64,000 nt of DNA from Megaleporinus macrocephalus. Its lineage: Eukaryota > Chordata > Actinopteri > Characiformes > Anostomidae. Below are positions 24,403 through 35,955 of this stretch, piece by piece; the first letter of the stretch is position 1; every line of letters starts with the position of its first letter. The stretch spans positions 26,697,349-26,761,348 of the forward strand of contig CM038702.1 of NCBI GenBank assembly GCA_021613375.1. The letters are read 5' to 3'. The position numbers were made by a program, and so were the translations under genes. Below the pieces are notes generated by a model, which had not been told where the DNA came from, did not search any database, and saw nothing but the letters and a program-made list of their open reading frames with translations.

Positions 24403-27400
24403 GTAAGCGTTTTATGGCAGTTTAAAATAGCAGGTTAGCCATAACAGAATGACCATGTGATATTGTTTTTACAAAATCAAGCTGAATACAAATTATGACT
24501 GACTAATTTTTTTTTATTATTTATCTACAACAAAACTACAAAATGATGTATTTTGCTTATCTTTTCTTTAAAGTAAACTAAAATGAATACGGGCTCATAA
24601 AAAAGTGATAAGACTATCAAATCATTATGAAGTGAAATAAACCAAGTTTTAATCTGTGTCTCCCGTTAACTCCTCTTCCACCACGTTTGTTGTAGTTTGA
24701 GAGGCTTTTTGTATTGAGCGTCAGTCGCAAAATCATCAGCCAATAACATTCGGCCCATGTCCCGCTCCCAAACTCTCAAACCCGCCCCTCTCTGAAAACT
24801 CAAGCGTGGAGAGCAGCTGACGGTATTGCAGTTTGGGTGCGAGGAAGAATATCAAGTCGACAGAGAAAAACACAGTAAAACCTACAGGTTTATATTTTTT
24901 TGCCTTGTGTTTTGACTCGCCCTAGGTGTGACACTGATGTGACGCCGTACATTATACGTTATACTGGCGTCAAGCAAGCGAGATAGACTGCGCCAGCGCC
25001 CTCTGCTGTTTCAAAAGACTGTTGATTCATTTTACATCTCAATCGATTCAGTCATGGCATATTTGCATCGATTATTAACCGTCTCGTAATGCCTCGTTAC
25101 ATCCCTAGAAATTACTTTGTTGTGCTCTTCCCTGCTCAGTTGGCAAGCTACATGTTTATCAGTGCAAACACAGAGCTTTAAGGTGTGGCCATCTACCTGA
25201 GCACTTCTGCTTTGTGCTAGAATCTAAGTTTTCTGAGCTTCATAGGTGCTACAATGACAACAGCATGAAGTGTAGTGCGCACAGAAGTCAATGTTTATTA
25301 CCTACTCTCCTTAGTATTATAAAGTTCTAAATTCTGTTTTTATAATATGAAACTTGGTTGTTATGGTAAACAACCAGCAATGTTTAAATAGGAAATAAAA
25401 CTTCCATCATGGTGCATGCAGGGAGAACAGGGAAGTTCTAGCACCAGAAGTCCTAGCACCAGATAACTCTGGTTTATAGGTGTGATGGAGTGCTAGTTAA
25501 AACAATAGGCCAACAGTTTTGTGTACATAGTGGGCCAAGAGGGCAAAGATTAACTTCCCTAAAGCGCTGGTTTAGCTTCCCTGGGGCTGTAAAGTGTAAT
25601 TTGGTGTACACATGCGTGACAGTGGTGTGCATGCATGGTGAGGACCCAGATCGGGTAACGACAGGGAGCGTGCCCATTAGCACTGTGCTAACTGCTTGCC
25701 TAATCATCTCGCCTGACCTCAAACTGTGTCGAGTTGTTCTGTGGTTGAGATTTATGCCAAATGTGCGTACATGTTTAGAAGTCTTTGAATCCTGACTATG
25801 TTCGCACATCAGCACAGAATGTACAGCAGGAGAAGCAGTAGCCACCTCAAGGAAGTAACACACATACCAGAAGAGAGGAATAAAAGTAGAAAAATAGGTC
25901 TGCTAAAGCATTAACCAGCAATCTCATTATACACATTCACCAATGCACTTTCAAATTTATTAATAAAGTTATAAGAACAGCACAGAGGGAAACAAATATT
26001 CACATATTTATCTTCAGTAATGTGAATGAAAGACGTTCTTTCAAAAGCAGGTCCCTCATAAAGAAAGTCCTTAACAGTGTCATTGATTGAATCTAAAGTG
26101 AGCATTTTGGGAGGGACTGAAGGAATATTCTGTAGTAGCCTTAACCACCATTATAACTTATTCACTATTAAACGAAAGCCCTGTTAAAACCCACACACTT
26201 GTTTTTGTCTACTTTGCACCTCAACTGTATTAATCCTAAATCAGTAGGTCATAGGGAGAGATTAATCTGCAGGATAATGATACCTGATACTTTTCATAAG
26301 CAGAACTATAGATGTATAGCTGTACAGTTTTACCAATAACCCTCTGATAACATAAAGTTAAAATGTGTTTGTAAAATCAGAGACAGACCTAAAGTTATCA
26401 TCGTTCCATTCACCCTTTGATTTAAAACCTGGTTTGAAGTAGATTCCTGTTAACAATAATAAACCTATTCCTTCACTGTGAAGCATTGTGAGGTATAACG
26501 TTGTGTTTAAAGATTATTGTCCAGAAATAAAGAGGAAAAAAGGTTTGCTGATGAAATCCAGATAGCTTTATTTGTAGCTGGGGTGAGAGGAGGGGGGGCT
26601 TGTTCAGTCAGAATTTTTAGGAAAGTGTTGCTTTACGAGCTGTTGATGTGATAAATTGTTTTGGCTGCACCAAATCATGTTCTGCTTTAAACAGCATCTC
26701 CTAAACCAGAAGTCATTACGTTGTATTCACATTTTTCTCTCCAGCTTATGCCTCTTAATGTGTTTGAAACGTTCAGGCAGGATGAGTTAGCCTGGCAACA
26801 GTAGCGCCTCCAGAAACGCTCGACTTCTGTCTGCTGTGATTCTGCCAAGAACGAGATTTGTAATATTTTTTTATTCTCAGAAAGATCTGCAGGTTCTCTC
26901 TCTCTGTCCCAGAGCTCGGGTGCTCTCTCTGAGTCGCTGTCCCAGGCGGCCAGAACTGCCTTTCCGTTCTGCACTCTGATCTGGGGTCAGTGCTAGCTAG
27001 CAAAACACGCCTCAACCCTCAGCCTTTCAGCAGCGAGGGGGTCTAACCCGCTCATGTCAGAAATAACTCTGTCTGAAACTGCAGTCCAAACCAAACAGCG
27101 CTTCAGACTGGGCTGCCAAAAGATACACGCTGTGCTGCTGCACATTTCCAGCCCAGAAAAGCATCCAAAACGACTGCAGATATTTAAACAAATACAATAA
27201 AGTATGAGGCGGATCACGCTGTCTCTCTGAAGGGACCAGATCATGGGAAAACAAATTTGCCTCGCTTTTTATGGGTTTGATTTAGTGCGTACAACCCTTG
27301 TTGTGATTTTATTGTTGTATTCAGAAACATGCACATTTACATGTCTCCCCCCATTCAGCTTACAGCAGTTTAACCCCACTCAAGGGTCTTAAACGAGGCA

Positions 27401-27404
27401 GCAT
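24403..27404. other. PAWR last intron, left part, unassigned
   Basis: No exon is supported. Positions 25025-25110 ('atcgattcag...tcgtaatgcctcgttacatc') resemble a hAT-type repeat fragment. The overlapping 129- and 101-codon frames at 25474-25863 on opposite strands show no domain. An Arg/Glu-rich frame at 26687-27015 also lacks support. Confidence 0.35.
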
Positions 27405-28290
27405 ATAGTAGTGGTGTGTGATACAGCAAATTTGGTATTGATCTGATATCAAGTAAATACAGGGCCAGCATCACCGATACTGATACTTTTTATTAATAAA
27501 TGCAACTTAAGTACTATTCATGTAGTGGACAACAGTGTCATGATTTATTATTATTACTATTGTTAATGTATTGTTTGTTTGTGTTGTTGTTATTTTATAA
27601 AACAGACAAGCAACGAGTCGACTCTCTTAATAACAAAGAGTCCAATCTCTTAGTAAGCCGCAGTCATTGTAACATTTCAACCCATTGCCAGATGAATAAT
27701 TATTAGAGCATCTGAAAACATACGAGCTGGGCATTTATAAAGCACGTGAGGAGAAATAACCTTTAAACTATAGCTGTAGCTAGCGCTAGGCTCCTGAGCC
27801 AATGGGAAAATGCTAACCTCCTGTTGCCAAGCTGTGCTCGTAGCTCTGCAACGTCATGTGTGTTTACAAGCTTTCACAGTTAACAGAAGTTATATATTCA
27901 GCCACATACCACTAACAATGTACAACTACTTTCACCCCTAAACATGAAGTAATGTTACTTTAAACACTAGACGAGCTACCTGGATACTCTGTGATTCTCT
28001 GAAAGGACTCTTGTGAAGACCCCTGTCTCTGAGCCTGGAGACTTTTTGGGTTTCCCTCCATCTCCCTTTGTTCCTTTTGTAGCTCGAGTTTTCTTTTACG
28101 TGTTCGCCTTCTTGCAGACATCACATTTTGCAGTGTAAAATACCCCCACACTGCAGCCTGCGCCTACAAGACCTGAAAGGAGAGTACTGAATGTAGAGGA
28201 GAGAAACGGACACTAAAATATCAATCCTATAATGCTAGTATCGATCTAATTCCAATACTTATGTTGATTAGTACTAAGGTGATTCGTTGA
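27405..28290 (-). mobile_element. hAT-like element remnant
   Basis: The two ends are related: 27415-27490 (tattgatctgatatcaagta..., ...accgatactgatactttt) and 28215-28262 (...agtatcgatctaattccaat...) carry the 'TATCGATCYRAT' motif of a common fish hAT family. On the - strand near 28090-28160 a short reading with a KCDVCKK motif could be the relic of a BED zinc finger. No intact transposase is seen, and the borders are approximate. Confidence 0.4.
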
Positions 28291-29779
28291 ACTGAAATAT
28301 AGTCATTGGCGCTGTTGTTGTCATCATTATTTTGTAAATTGCAGTCTGTGCTGTGATATGTTTACTTTGTTCCTACACTACCACGACACATCAGCGTCTA
28401 GATAGAGTTTAGATTAGAGTTTTCAGTGACTGGACAGAAGAAAGCATTAGCCAACCCGTGTTGTACATATGACAGGTGATACTTTGGCTGGTTTCTGCAC
28501 TCGTACTTATCTGTGACATAATTTAAAATATTGCTTTTTGGTGTGCAGTGCTGTGATAATGTGCGAGTGTGGATTTGAAGGAAGATGCATGTAGAAACCC
28601 TGCTGTACACCGAAGAGTTCAGAAGGTTTGGGACAAAGTACAAAGTGCAGCATGCTCACCAAGTGACAGGACAATTTGGTAAAAAGAAGGAATGTTCTCG
28701 TGCTCTCGGAGCGCCACTGCTCTGCCAAAATATGGAGTGTTTTTAAGTTGTCTAGGAGATTCAGATGCTCTCGCACAAAAAAAAAATACTGGAGGCAGTT
28801 CCTTTTTTTTATCAAAAAGACCCTTACACAGACAAAACACAGATAAACAGAAGATGAGTAATTTAAAAAAGAAACTGTCCGAAATCAAACCAGCCCTGCG
28901 TAGTAACAGTCTATCTTTCACAGTCAGCCAGGAAAAGTCATTTTGTGGTTTTATGTAACAAAAACATCATAATTCATTTTACATGCACTTCTTTCGACCT
29001 CTCTTTATTCCTTACAGGCTGCTTGGTTTTTGTGCTTTCTTTTAATACTGATATATGTAAATAAGCTCTGTTCTGTTTGGTTTCTGTGCTGCAACACTCC
29101 TTATAACTATTGTGAGTAGTGAGCAGTACAGCCAAAAATGATATCATAGTATAATTTTTAGTATATATCTTCATGTCGATGCATAAGCAAACCTGTTTTT
29201 GTAGTTGAGCTTTGTCATATTATTATGTCCATTTAAAGAAGACCAATTTTTTTTAAAGTGAACCTGAAAAAGTGTCTAATCGAAACTACACAATGTATGA
29301 ACTCATGTATAACAATATAGATAAAACTGTCGAGATTGTTTATGGCAAAAACGCTACTAAATGTTAAATCATTTTTTAGTTCCACCTCAACTGCTGCAAT
29401 ATTAAAGGTGGAGCAGCTTTTTTTAAATGGCTTTGATTTTCAGACACAGGCAGAAATAGGAAAATATTACAGTTATGTATCCTTCTATATTTGCTGGTGC
29501 ACAGTATGTTGTGCGGGAGAGCAGAACACCATCTTATGCAGTTGACCGACTCAGGCAGCTCATCAGCCAGGCCTCATTGGTGTTGATGTTGGTGTAAGGC
29601 ATACTCCAGAAGACCTTCTTTATGTCTGCTGCCTCAAAAGCAAAGTGGACTTTGGGTGCTAGGGGATGCAGTAGGAGGTGGTTGGGGGTCTGATGCATTT
29701 TCATTTGAAGCGTTTTTGGCTAAACAGGCTAACATTAGCATGGTTCACACGTTTTGTACATTCCGTTAGCTGTCTGTAA
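28291..29779. other. PAWR last intron, unassigned
   Basis: Overlapping frames of ~80-100 codons at 28398-28958 on both strands show no recognisable domain. No splice pair joins them. No repeat family was recognised. Confidence 0.3.
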
Positions 29780-30600
29780 GGGATGTTGGGGTGCTAACCC
29801 AGATTGTATCCAAAAAACATAAAACCACGGCTGCCCAAATCACGGCAGAATTAAATGTGCACCTCAACTCTCCTGTTTCCACCAGAACTGTCAGGAGCTC
29901 CACAGGGTCAATATACACAGCCAGGCTGCTATAGTCAAACTTGTGGACAATGTGAAACATGTATTGTTCTCTGATGAGTCCACCTTTACTGTTTTCCCCA
30001 CATCCGGGAGAGTTACGGTGTGGAGAAGCCCCAAAGAAGCGTACCACCCAGACTGTTGCATGCCCAGAGTGAAGAATGGTGGTGGATCAGTGATGGTTTG
30101 GGTTGCCATATCATGGCATTCCCTTGGCTAAATACGTGTGCTAGATGGACGCGTCACTGCCAAGGACTACCGAACCATTCTGGAGGACCATGTGCATCCA
30201 ATGGTTCAAATATTGTATCCTGAAGGCGGTGCTGTGTATCAGGATGATACACCAATACACACAGCAAGACTGGTGAAAGATTGGTTTAATGAACATGAAA
30301 GTAAAGTTAAACATCTCCCATGGCCTGCACAGTCAGCAGATCTAAATATCATTGAGCTTCTTTGGGGTGTTTTGGAGGAGCGAGTCAGGAAACGTTTTCC
30401 TTTACCAGCATCACGTAGTGACCTGGCCACTATCCTGCAAGAAGAATGGCTTAAAATCCCTTTGACCACTGTGCAGGACTTGTATATGTCATTCCCAAGA
30501 CAAATTGATGCTGTATTGGCCGCAAAAGGAGGCCCTACACCATACTAATAAATTATTGTGGTCTAAAACCAGGTGTTTCAGTTTCATTGTCCAACCCCTA
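29780..30600 (+). pseudogene. Tc1-like transposase pseudogene
   Basis: The N-terminal helix-turn-helix relic (KKHKTTAAQITAELN, then SPVSTRTV) lies at 29805-29895. The catalytic domain follows at 29943-30548: FSDESTF (first Asp), GGGSVMVWVAISW, YQDDTPIHTA (second Asp), SADLNIIELLW (Glu), ending AAKGGPTPY. All three DDE residues are present. An in-frame TAA at 30129-30131 interrupts the domain, and the segment between the helix-turn-helix and the first Asp (tens of residues) is deleted. The 3' end reads 'gtttcattgtccaaccccta' next to TA, as in a Tc1 terminal repeat. The matching 5' terminus was not found. The element is inactive and lies in the last PAWR intron. Confidence 0.9.
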
Positions 30601-30830
30601 TATATTTGCAATAAAAAGCAGCAGTACTATTTATATGTATAGACTGCATGCATGGTATAACATGTATTAAGCACAGTGTAATAAAAACAGTATAGTCATT
30701 ATTATATATAGTTTAGAGTATAGTATATATGACTTACAGTTGTACAGATAAACCTGTGGAGTATAATTAAACTAGGGTAATACAAAGGCAGTAAATAAAT
30801 CAGGATAATAAACTTTGTCTCTGTGTACTT
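30601..30830. repeat. Dispersed LINE-like repeat fragment, copy A
   Basis: Positions 30612-30800 match 37213-37380 base for base with modest drift, e.g. 'acagtatagtcattattata', 'gcacagtgtaata' and 'acagataaa'. It directly abuts the Tc1 3' end. Copy B at 37201 leads into the 37-bp minisatellite; this copy does not. Confidence 0.75.
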
Positions 30831-31331
30831 TCTATCTAGTAGGTATATTCTTATTCTTCACCTCAGTGCAGTCAGTAGTGTCTGCTGTCCAGAGGAGGAC
30901 ACCGTTGCTAATTTGATGACTTACAGTGCTCCGTAGTTGTCAGGCTGGGGTCTCAAGTGGAAATGAACGGCATTTTCCATTAATCGCCGTGCTGAGTCGT
31001 GCCCTCTCTCGTCTGCTCTCATTCTGAACTCGTGTCCAACTTTTCTCCGACTTACTAATCTGCCCCACTGTAGATTCTGCGACAGGCCGCTATAATCCAG
31101 CCGATTGGCTGCAGCCGTTGTTGATGGAGGAAAGTGAAAATGAGAGTTGTCACTTTCACGGCTGTACTTTGATGAGACAGCAGGGCGGCTCATTTGCAGC
31201 TAATCGAAGCTGCTAATGTTTAATTTGTTATTATCAAGCATGCTCTGCTGAAGGGCAGAACCATCGTCTACAGAACAGCCCGCATGAGCTGGAGTAACTT
31301 TAAACACTAATGTAATCAAATTATCAATACC
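30831..31331. other. PAWR last intron, unassigned
   Basis: No repeat or exon was recognised. An antisense frame at 30921-31193 has no domain. Confidence 0.3.
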
Positions 31332-31835
31332 TTGTTCTACCACTCACTGGCCACTTTATTAGAAACACCTACCTTGTTCTACCACTGACTGGCCACTATA
31401 TTAGAAACACCTTCTTTGTTCTACCACTCACTGGCCACTTCATTAGAAACACCTACCTTGTTCTACCACTCACTGGCCACTTTATTAGAAACACCTACCT
31501 TGTTCTACCACTGACTGGCCACTATATTAGAAACACCTTCTTTGTTCTACCACTCACTGGCCACTTTATTAGAAACACCTACCTTGTTCTACTACTGACT
31601 GGCCAGTATATTAGAAACACCTTCTTTGTTCTACCACTCACTGGCCACTTTATTAGAAACACCTTCCTTGTGCTTCCACTCACTGGCCACTTTATGAGAA
31701 ACACCTACTTTGTACTTCTACTCACTGGCCACTTTATTAGAAACACCTACCTTGTACTGCCACTCACTGGCCACTTTATTAGAAACACCTACCTTGTACT
31801 TCCACTTGTTGGCCACTTTATTAGAAACACCTACC
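31332..31835. repeat. Minisatellite: exactly twelve 42-bp units
   Basis: The GGCC core recurs every 42 bp from 31349 to 31811 without a single indel (31349, 31391, 31433, 31475 ... 31811), so the array is 504 bp. Units carry 'cactcactggccacttta' or the variant 'cactgactggccactata', followed by TTAGAAACACCTACC. Single units occur at 7020 (+) and, inverted, at ~60652-60690. The 42-bp length is divisible by three, which explains the repetitive frame at 31670-31861. Confidence 0.97.
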
Positions 31836-32075
31836 TATGGTTCTATGATTCTTTTGTGTAAACAGGGTTCTTGAAGTGATACTATTCACTCTTAGCAAAA
31901 AGGGTTCATAAAGTGCCTTGTAACAACAACGGAACCCGTTTTGGTTCTGTGTAGGGTTTATAGCACCATATTTTGTAGTGCTGTTCAAAAACTTTTAGAA
32001 GTTCTTTAAAACACAACATATCACTTATTTTAGAGAAGAACTATTTAACTACGCAAAGAGCTGTTTATGGATTTG

Positions 32076-32275
32076 CATGGAGTGTGGTTCTATGTTCATC
32101 ATGGAGTGTTCTTGGTTCTATGTTCATCATGGAGTGTTCATAGTTCTATGTTCATCATGGAGGGTTCTTGGTTCTATGTTCATCATGGAGTGTTCATAGT
32201 TCTATGTTCATCATGGAGGGTTCTTGGTTCTATGTTCATCGTGGAGTGTTCATGGTTCTATGTTCATCGTATGAG
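32076..32275. repeat. Minisatellite: seven 28-bp units
   Basis: The word CATGG (or CGTGG/CGTAT) recurs at 32100, 32128, 32156, 32184, 32212, 32240 and 32268, a strict 28-bp period. Units alternate '...ttcttggttctatgttcat' and '...ttcatagttctatgttcat', a 56-bp dimer. The array ends 170 bp before the last PAWR exon. Confidence 0.95.
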
Positions 32276-32445
32276 GTAATAGTTCTAAGTGTAAGCGTTG
32301 CCTTTACTAAAGAACCCATGATAAACAACTTTGAAAGATGTTGAATCACTTTTGATCCCCTAAAGAACTTTGAAGTGGATAGCAACCTTTAACTTTTCAT
32401 TTTGAGGTTTATTTTAATGACTGTGCCTCTTTGTGTGTGTTGCAG

Positions 32446-32532
32446 GATCTGGATGATATTGAAGATGAAAACGAGCAGCTAAAGCAGGAGAATAAAACCT
32501 TGCTGAAAGTTGTGGGCCAGCTGACAAGGTAG
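32446..32532 (+). CDS. pawr: PAWR (Par-4) terminal exon, leucine-zipper end and stop
   Basis: The terminal coding exon has acceptor TGTGTGTTGCAG, then 28 codons DLDDIEDENEQLKQENK... to VVGQLTR, then TAG at 32530-32532. To my recollection this peptide is identical to the human Par-4 C-terminus, with no substitution. It completes the leucine zipper. Together the four visible exons encode ~109 residues of a protein that is ~340 residues in human. The 3'UTR starts at 32533. The gene converges on the SYT1 exon set at 55777, as in mammals. Exon order, phases and the perfect C-terminal match make this call secure. Confidence 0.97.
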   Translation, partial: DLDDIEDENEQLKQENKTLLKVVGQLTR

Positions 32533-33256
32533 AACAGGAACGGGAAGTGACATCTACCCTCCAAAATCCCACCAAGAACACGGGCTTCTTTTTGCTTCGG
32601 CCTGTTCCGTCTGTTCCGTCTTTCTGTCCATGATGATGATGATGATGATGTTGCTTTTTTTTTGGAAGAGGAAAGCTGTGTGTTGGTGTGGGGAAAAAAG
32701 TGTATGATGATTTGGAGATGAAGCAGTTTCAGTATCTCCAAACCGTGATGTTCTATTTAATGTAAATGTGTGTGTACATACAGCATTCTAATTTAGAGGA
32801 ACTTTAAAAAGAAAAATCACTTCGTAAATTGAATGTACCGTCTCCCCCCAGTCCTATCAACAACATCCCCCCACCCCCCCCCCCCCACCCCCATTGTTAT
32901 TCTACTTGAGCTGAAAAGGGCCCTGACATTCAAACTGATAATCTTCTCAACCCGTGGATGTTTGAGTGCTTCTGTTTATTTGTCTGATGTACTGGCACTG
33001 GTGAGGCTGAGATGCATCTTTGTGTCAAACAAAAGAAAGCAAAGATTGAAAGATATAGGCCGTGTGATGGGGACATCATGACCAAAATCAAAAGGAAATG
33101 GCTTCTTTTGGCCAAAGTGGGTGTAATACCCTGCACATTACAGCAGTGTCTCTGAAACTCATTACTTCCATTTTCCCTCCGGAGATCTGAAAAGGCCTGC
33201 TGCTCTCGGATGAGAAATGTCAACGTTAGCTCTCCTCTCTCCACCTGTATAGCAAA
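32533..33256 (+). other. pawr: Presumed PAWR 3'UTR, proximal part
   Basis: It follows the stop codon directly, with no splice signal needed. It contains a GAT run (32632-32650) and a C-run (32865-32892). The first poly(A)-like hexamer is ATTAAA at 33256-33261, which coincides with the edge of the inverted-repeat element. Real transcript ends cannot be fixed from sequence. Confidence 0.5.
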
Positions 33257-34018
33257 TTAAAGGAATAGTCTGGGCTAAAATCAGATTCTCATTTTTCATC
33301 CATAAAATAGAAAATCGTTGAAGAGCCAGGAAACATATGGTGTCTGGAGTTTGCTAGTTTTCAGGCATCGCAGTATTTGAGCAAGATCCCCAAAGCTTCC
33401 CAGGATCACAGCCTATATGGTAATAGGGTGCTTGTGCTTCTGTGACCACAGGAAAGAATTGCTGGAATGTTGAGAATGTTGACATCTTACCACCACAAAG
33501 TTTCAAAAGAACACCCAGGCAGCCTAGTAACACCTTACACAACCACCAGGGAGAACACAGAACATAGCAGTGGCCTAACAATACCCCTAGAAACCTCCTG
33601 GGATACCACACCAATGGCTTAGCAGCTACGCGGCAGCTTTGTCGAGCCAAGTTCAAGTACGTTCATGAACTTTGTGGAGTTTCTGATAGTATATGTCACA
33701 CTGTTCCTTACAAAAACACACTGCATGCTGGTAATTAGCATTATACTGCCGTGCTGAAGCCTGACAAATTAAAGCACACAGTGTTAGAAATCACAGCAAG
33801 GCTGTTTGAGATTACTAACATCTATTACTTACGAGCAAGTATCTGATGATTTAGGCTTCCAGTTAACACAATGGAAACTTAGCATGTTAATAATGTTCCG
33901 TTACTACTTTACCAGTTCTTAAATGAAAGAAGTAAACTTCAGACACCAGTTGTGTTGGTTAATTAAATACATTGGGATATGGTGGGAAGTCTAGTTTTGG
34001 CCTAACTGTTCCTTTAAA
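33257..34018. mobile_element. 0.76-kb inverted-repeat (MITE-like) element
   Basis: The left end TTAAAGGAATAGTCTGGGCT pairs with the complement of the right end, which ends '...aactgttcctttaa' (34004-34017). Both ends carry TTAA. The interior has no transposase. The right part (33900-33990) carries, in reverse, the dispersed repeat 'gtgtctgaagtttacttctt' seen at several other places in the window. The element lies just downstream of PAWR, possibly within its 3'UTR. Confidence 0.65.
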
Positions 34019-34557
34019 GTCATCATTTTACACCAGTATGCCTTACACCCTTTCTGAAGGACAACAAAACAATCCTAGAGGCCTTTTGATCACTTTCTAA
34101 AGAGTTAGCAGGCTGTATGTTGTATGAACTATCATGATTCATATGTCCAACGCATCATTTGAATGTTTACAGGTTTGTTTTTTTTGCAAGTATCATTAGA
34201 TGTAGCTATTCATGTTACACAGTTAGTTAGATTTCTAGGCTGTAGGCTCCTGCGGTGCGTTTTAAATAACCAAATCAACTGATAGAGGGGGTGTTATAGA
34301 AAGCCTGAGAGCTGAGACTGTATTGCTTTTGAGCAGTGCATCATTCTGCCGTTAGCTTGTTTGCTCCCCGTTGCTGGGTCTATATCCGCGTAAATGCGTC
34401 AGCACTAGCGAAGCTCAGCACATGCTGTGGAAAAGCCTGAAGAGAGAATGTGTTTTTGGGGGAGCGCGATCTACATCTCTCTCTGTCTCTTCATCTCTCT
34501 TTCTCTCTATTCCTCTCGTTCCTTTGCATTATGCATGTACAGAAGATGAAGTCATTT

Positions 34558-34563
34558 AATAAA
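34558..34563 (+). terminator. Candidate PAWR poly(A) signal AATAAA
   Basis: AATAAA ~2.0 kb past the stop, followed by a T-rich stretch at 34588-34602. Only one of several candidates. Confidence 0.25.
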
Positions 34564-35088
34564 AGTTGCATTATCTCTATCTCTGCTCATTTTTGTTTAT
34601 TAATTTTAAATGGGATGTGGGGATGTGGAGATTATTTTTTTGTCCACAAAATGAAAAAGAAATTAGAGAATGTTAAGAAACGCTGTCCACATTATACATT
34701 GTAATGGTCTTCGTTCTAATGTATTTATCACTAATGATGTCATAGATAAATAGATAGATATTATAATACAATACCAAATTTATACCAAATGTACTGTATA
34801 CCATAACACCTTAGCAACCACCTGGGATACTTTAGCAATGGCCTAACCACCTATTTATTTTTGTAGAAAAAACGTATTTACAAAATATTGAAATACACTG
34901 AAATTTTAGTATGTAGGCGGAGCCTTATTTTAGCCACGCCCCTGTGTTTTAGAGCAGACAGTGAGACTGCGTCCCTGTCTGTCATGTTATCTGTTAAGAT
35001 AAATGTTTCCCAAACTCAGAAAATGAGTGTGTAACGTTAAGAATGGTCACTACTGAAACACTATTGTCTGCAGGTAAAGTGTGTTTCC

Positions 35089-35094
35089 AATAAA
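35089..35094 (+). terminator. Candidate PAWR poly(A) signal AATAAA
   Basis: AATAAA ~2.56 kb past the stop, followed by a GT-rich element ('gaagtgtttgtcttg') ~30 nt on, the usual downstream context of a cleavage site. Confidence 0.35.
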
Positions 35095-35651
35095 ATACTG
35101 TGATTTTATGTTTATTTAATGAAGTGTTTGTCTTGCACTGAACTGAGTTTTTGAGTTCTGCTAAAATTCTCTAAAATGGTCTCTGCAGTGCAGTTTCTGT
35201 TGTGGTACTATTGTAGGGATCATTTATTTTCATAAACTACAAATAATTACGGTATAGAGTCAAAGTCTAAATCAGCAAAAAGTCAGGAATGTGTTTTTAA
35301 CCAGTTCAGTAGAACGATCCATGCGTATGTGTCCTACACATTTACTGTTAACTATCTTTTAATGGAATCTTCAGTTCCATTATAAGAAATCTGTGTATAG
35401 GTTTGATGACTATAAATGATGTTTTCTTTTATTTATATTATCAGAAATTTGTAGATCAGCTAAGTTATTAGTAAGGCAGAACCAAGGAAGACTCTTTGAT
35501 GAATGTTAAGCTGAGTGTTATACCTGACATATTAGCATGTAGCTGCTCCTTTACTTGAAAAAGTAACTTTACTTAAAAAGTAAAAGTAAAGACATTAGTC
35601 AAGATGAAAAGGACCAAACAGTTGCTTTTTTTGTTGTTGTTGTTTTGCTTA

Positions 35652-35782
35652 ATGGAGGATCAAACAGGGGTAGTGCTGTCCCCTCACAGCAAGAAGGGCC
35701 TGAGTTTGATTCCCAGCTGGGGCGCCAGTGTCCTCCCACAGTCCAAACACATACAGTCAGGTGAGTTAGAGACACTAAATTG

Positions 35783-35835
<53 letters not shown>

Positions 35836-35955
35836 GTATGTCCGCCCTGTGACTGACTGGTGCCCTGACCAGGGTGTTTCCTGCCGTCCGCCCAATAGGC
35901 ACCAAGATAAGCAACCCAGAAGGATGAGCGGCTCGGAAAATGAGTGAGTGAATGA
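35652..35955 (+). mobile_element. SINE-like dispersed repeat, + copy with (GT)n
   Basis: It shares in order 'ctcacagcaagaag', a tRNA-like TTTGATTCCC box and 'tcctcccacagtccaaacac' with the antisense copy at 13620-13925. It lacks ~60 bp between the box and the 'tcctccc' block. The 3' part holds a (GT)n run and ends in GAATGAAT-type repeats. Confidence 0.65.
35785..35831. repeat. (GT)n microsatellite
   Basis: About 23 GT units within the SINE-like repeat. Confidence 0.95.

Larger units (their letters stand above)
34018..35650. other. PAWR downstream region, unassigned
   Basis: No coding exon is supported. Two AATAAA hexamers are noted separately (34558 and 35089). A TC-rich patch lies at 34473-34520. 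34740-34765 is a short ATAG run. Confidence 0.35.

Noticed and set aside
25474..25863. Overlapping 129- and 101-codon frames on opposite strands
   Set aside because: No recognisable domain, no splice logic, and mutual overlap suggest chance.
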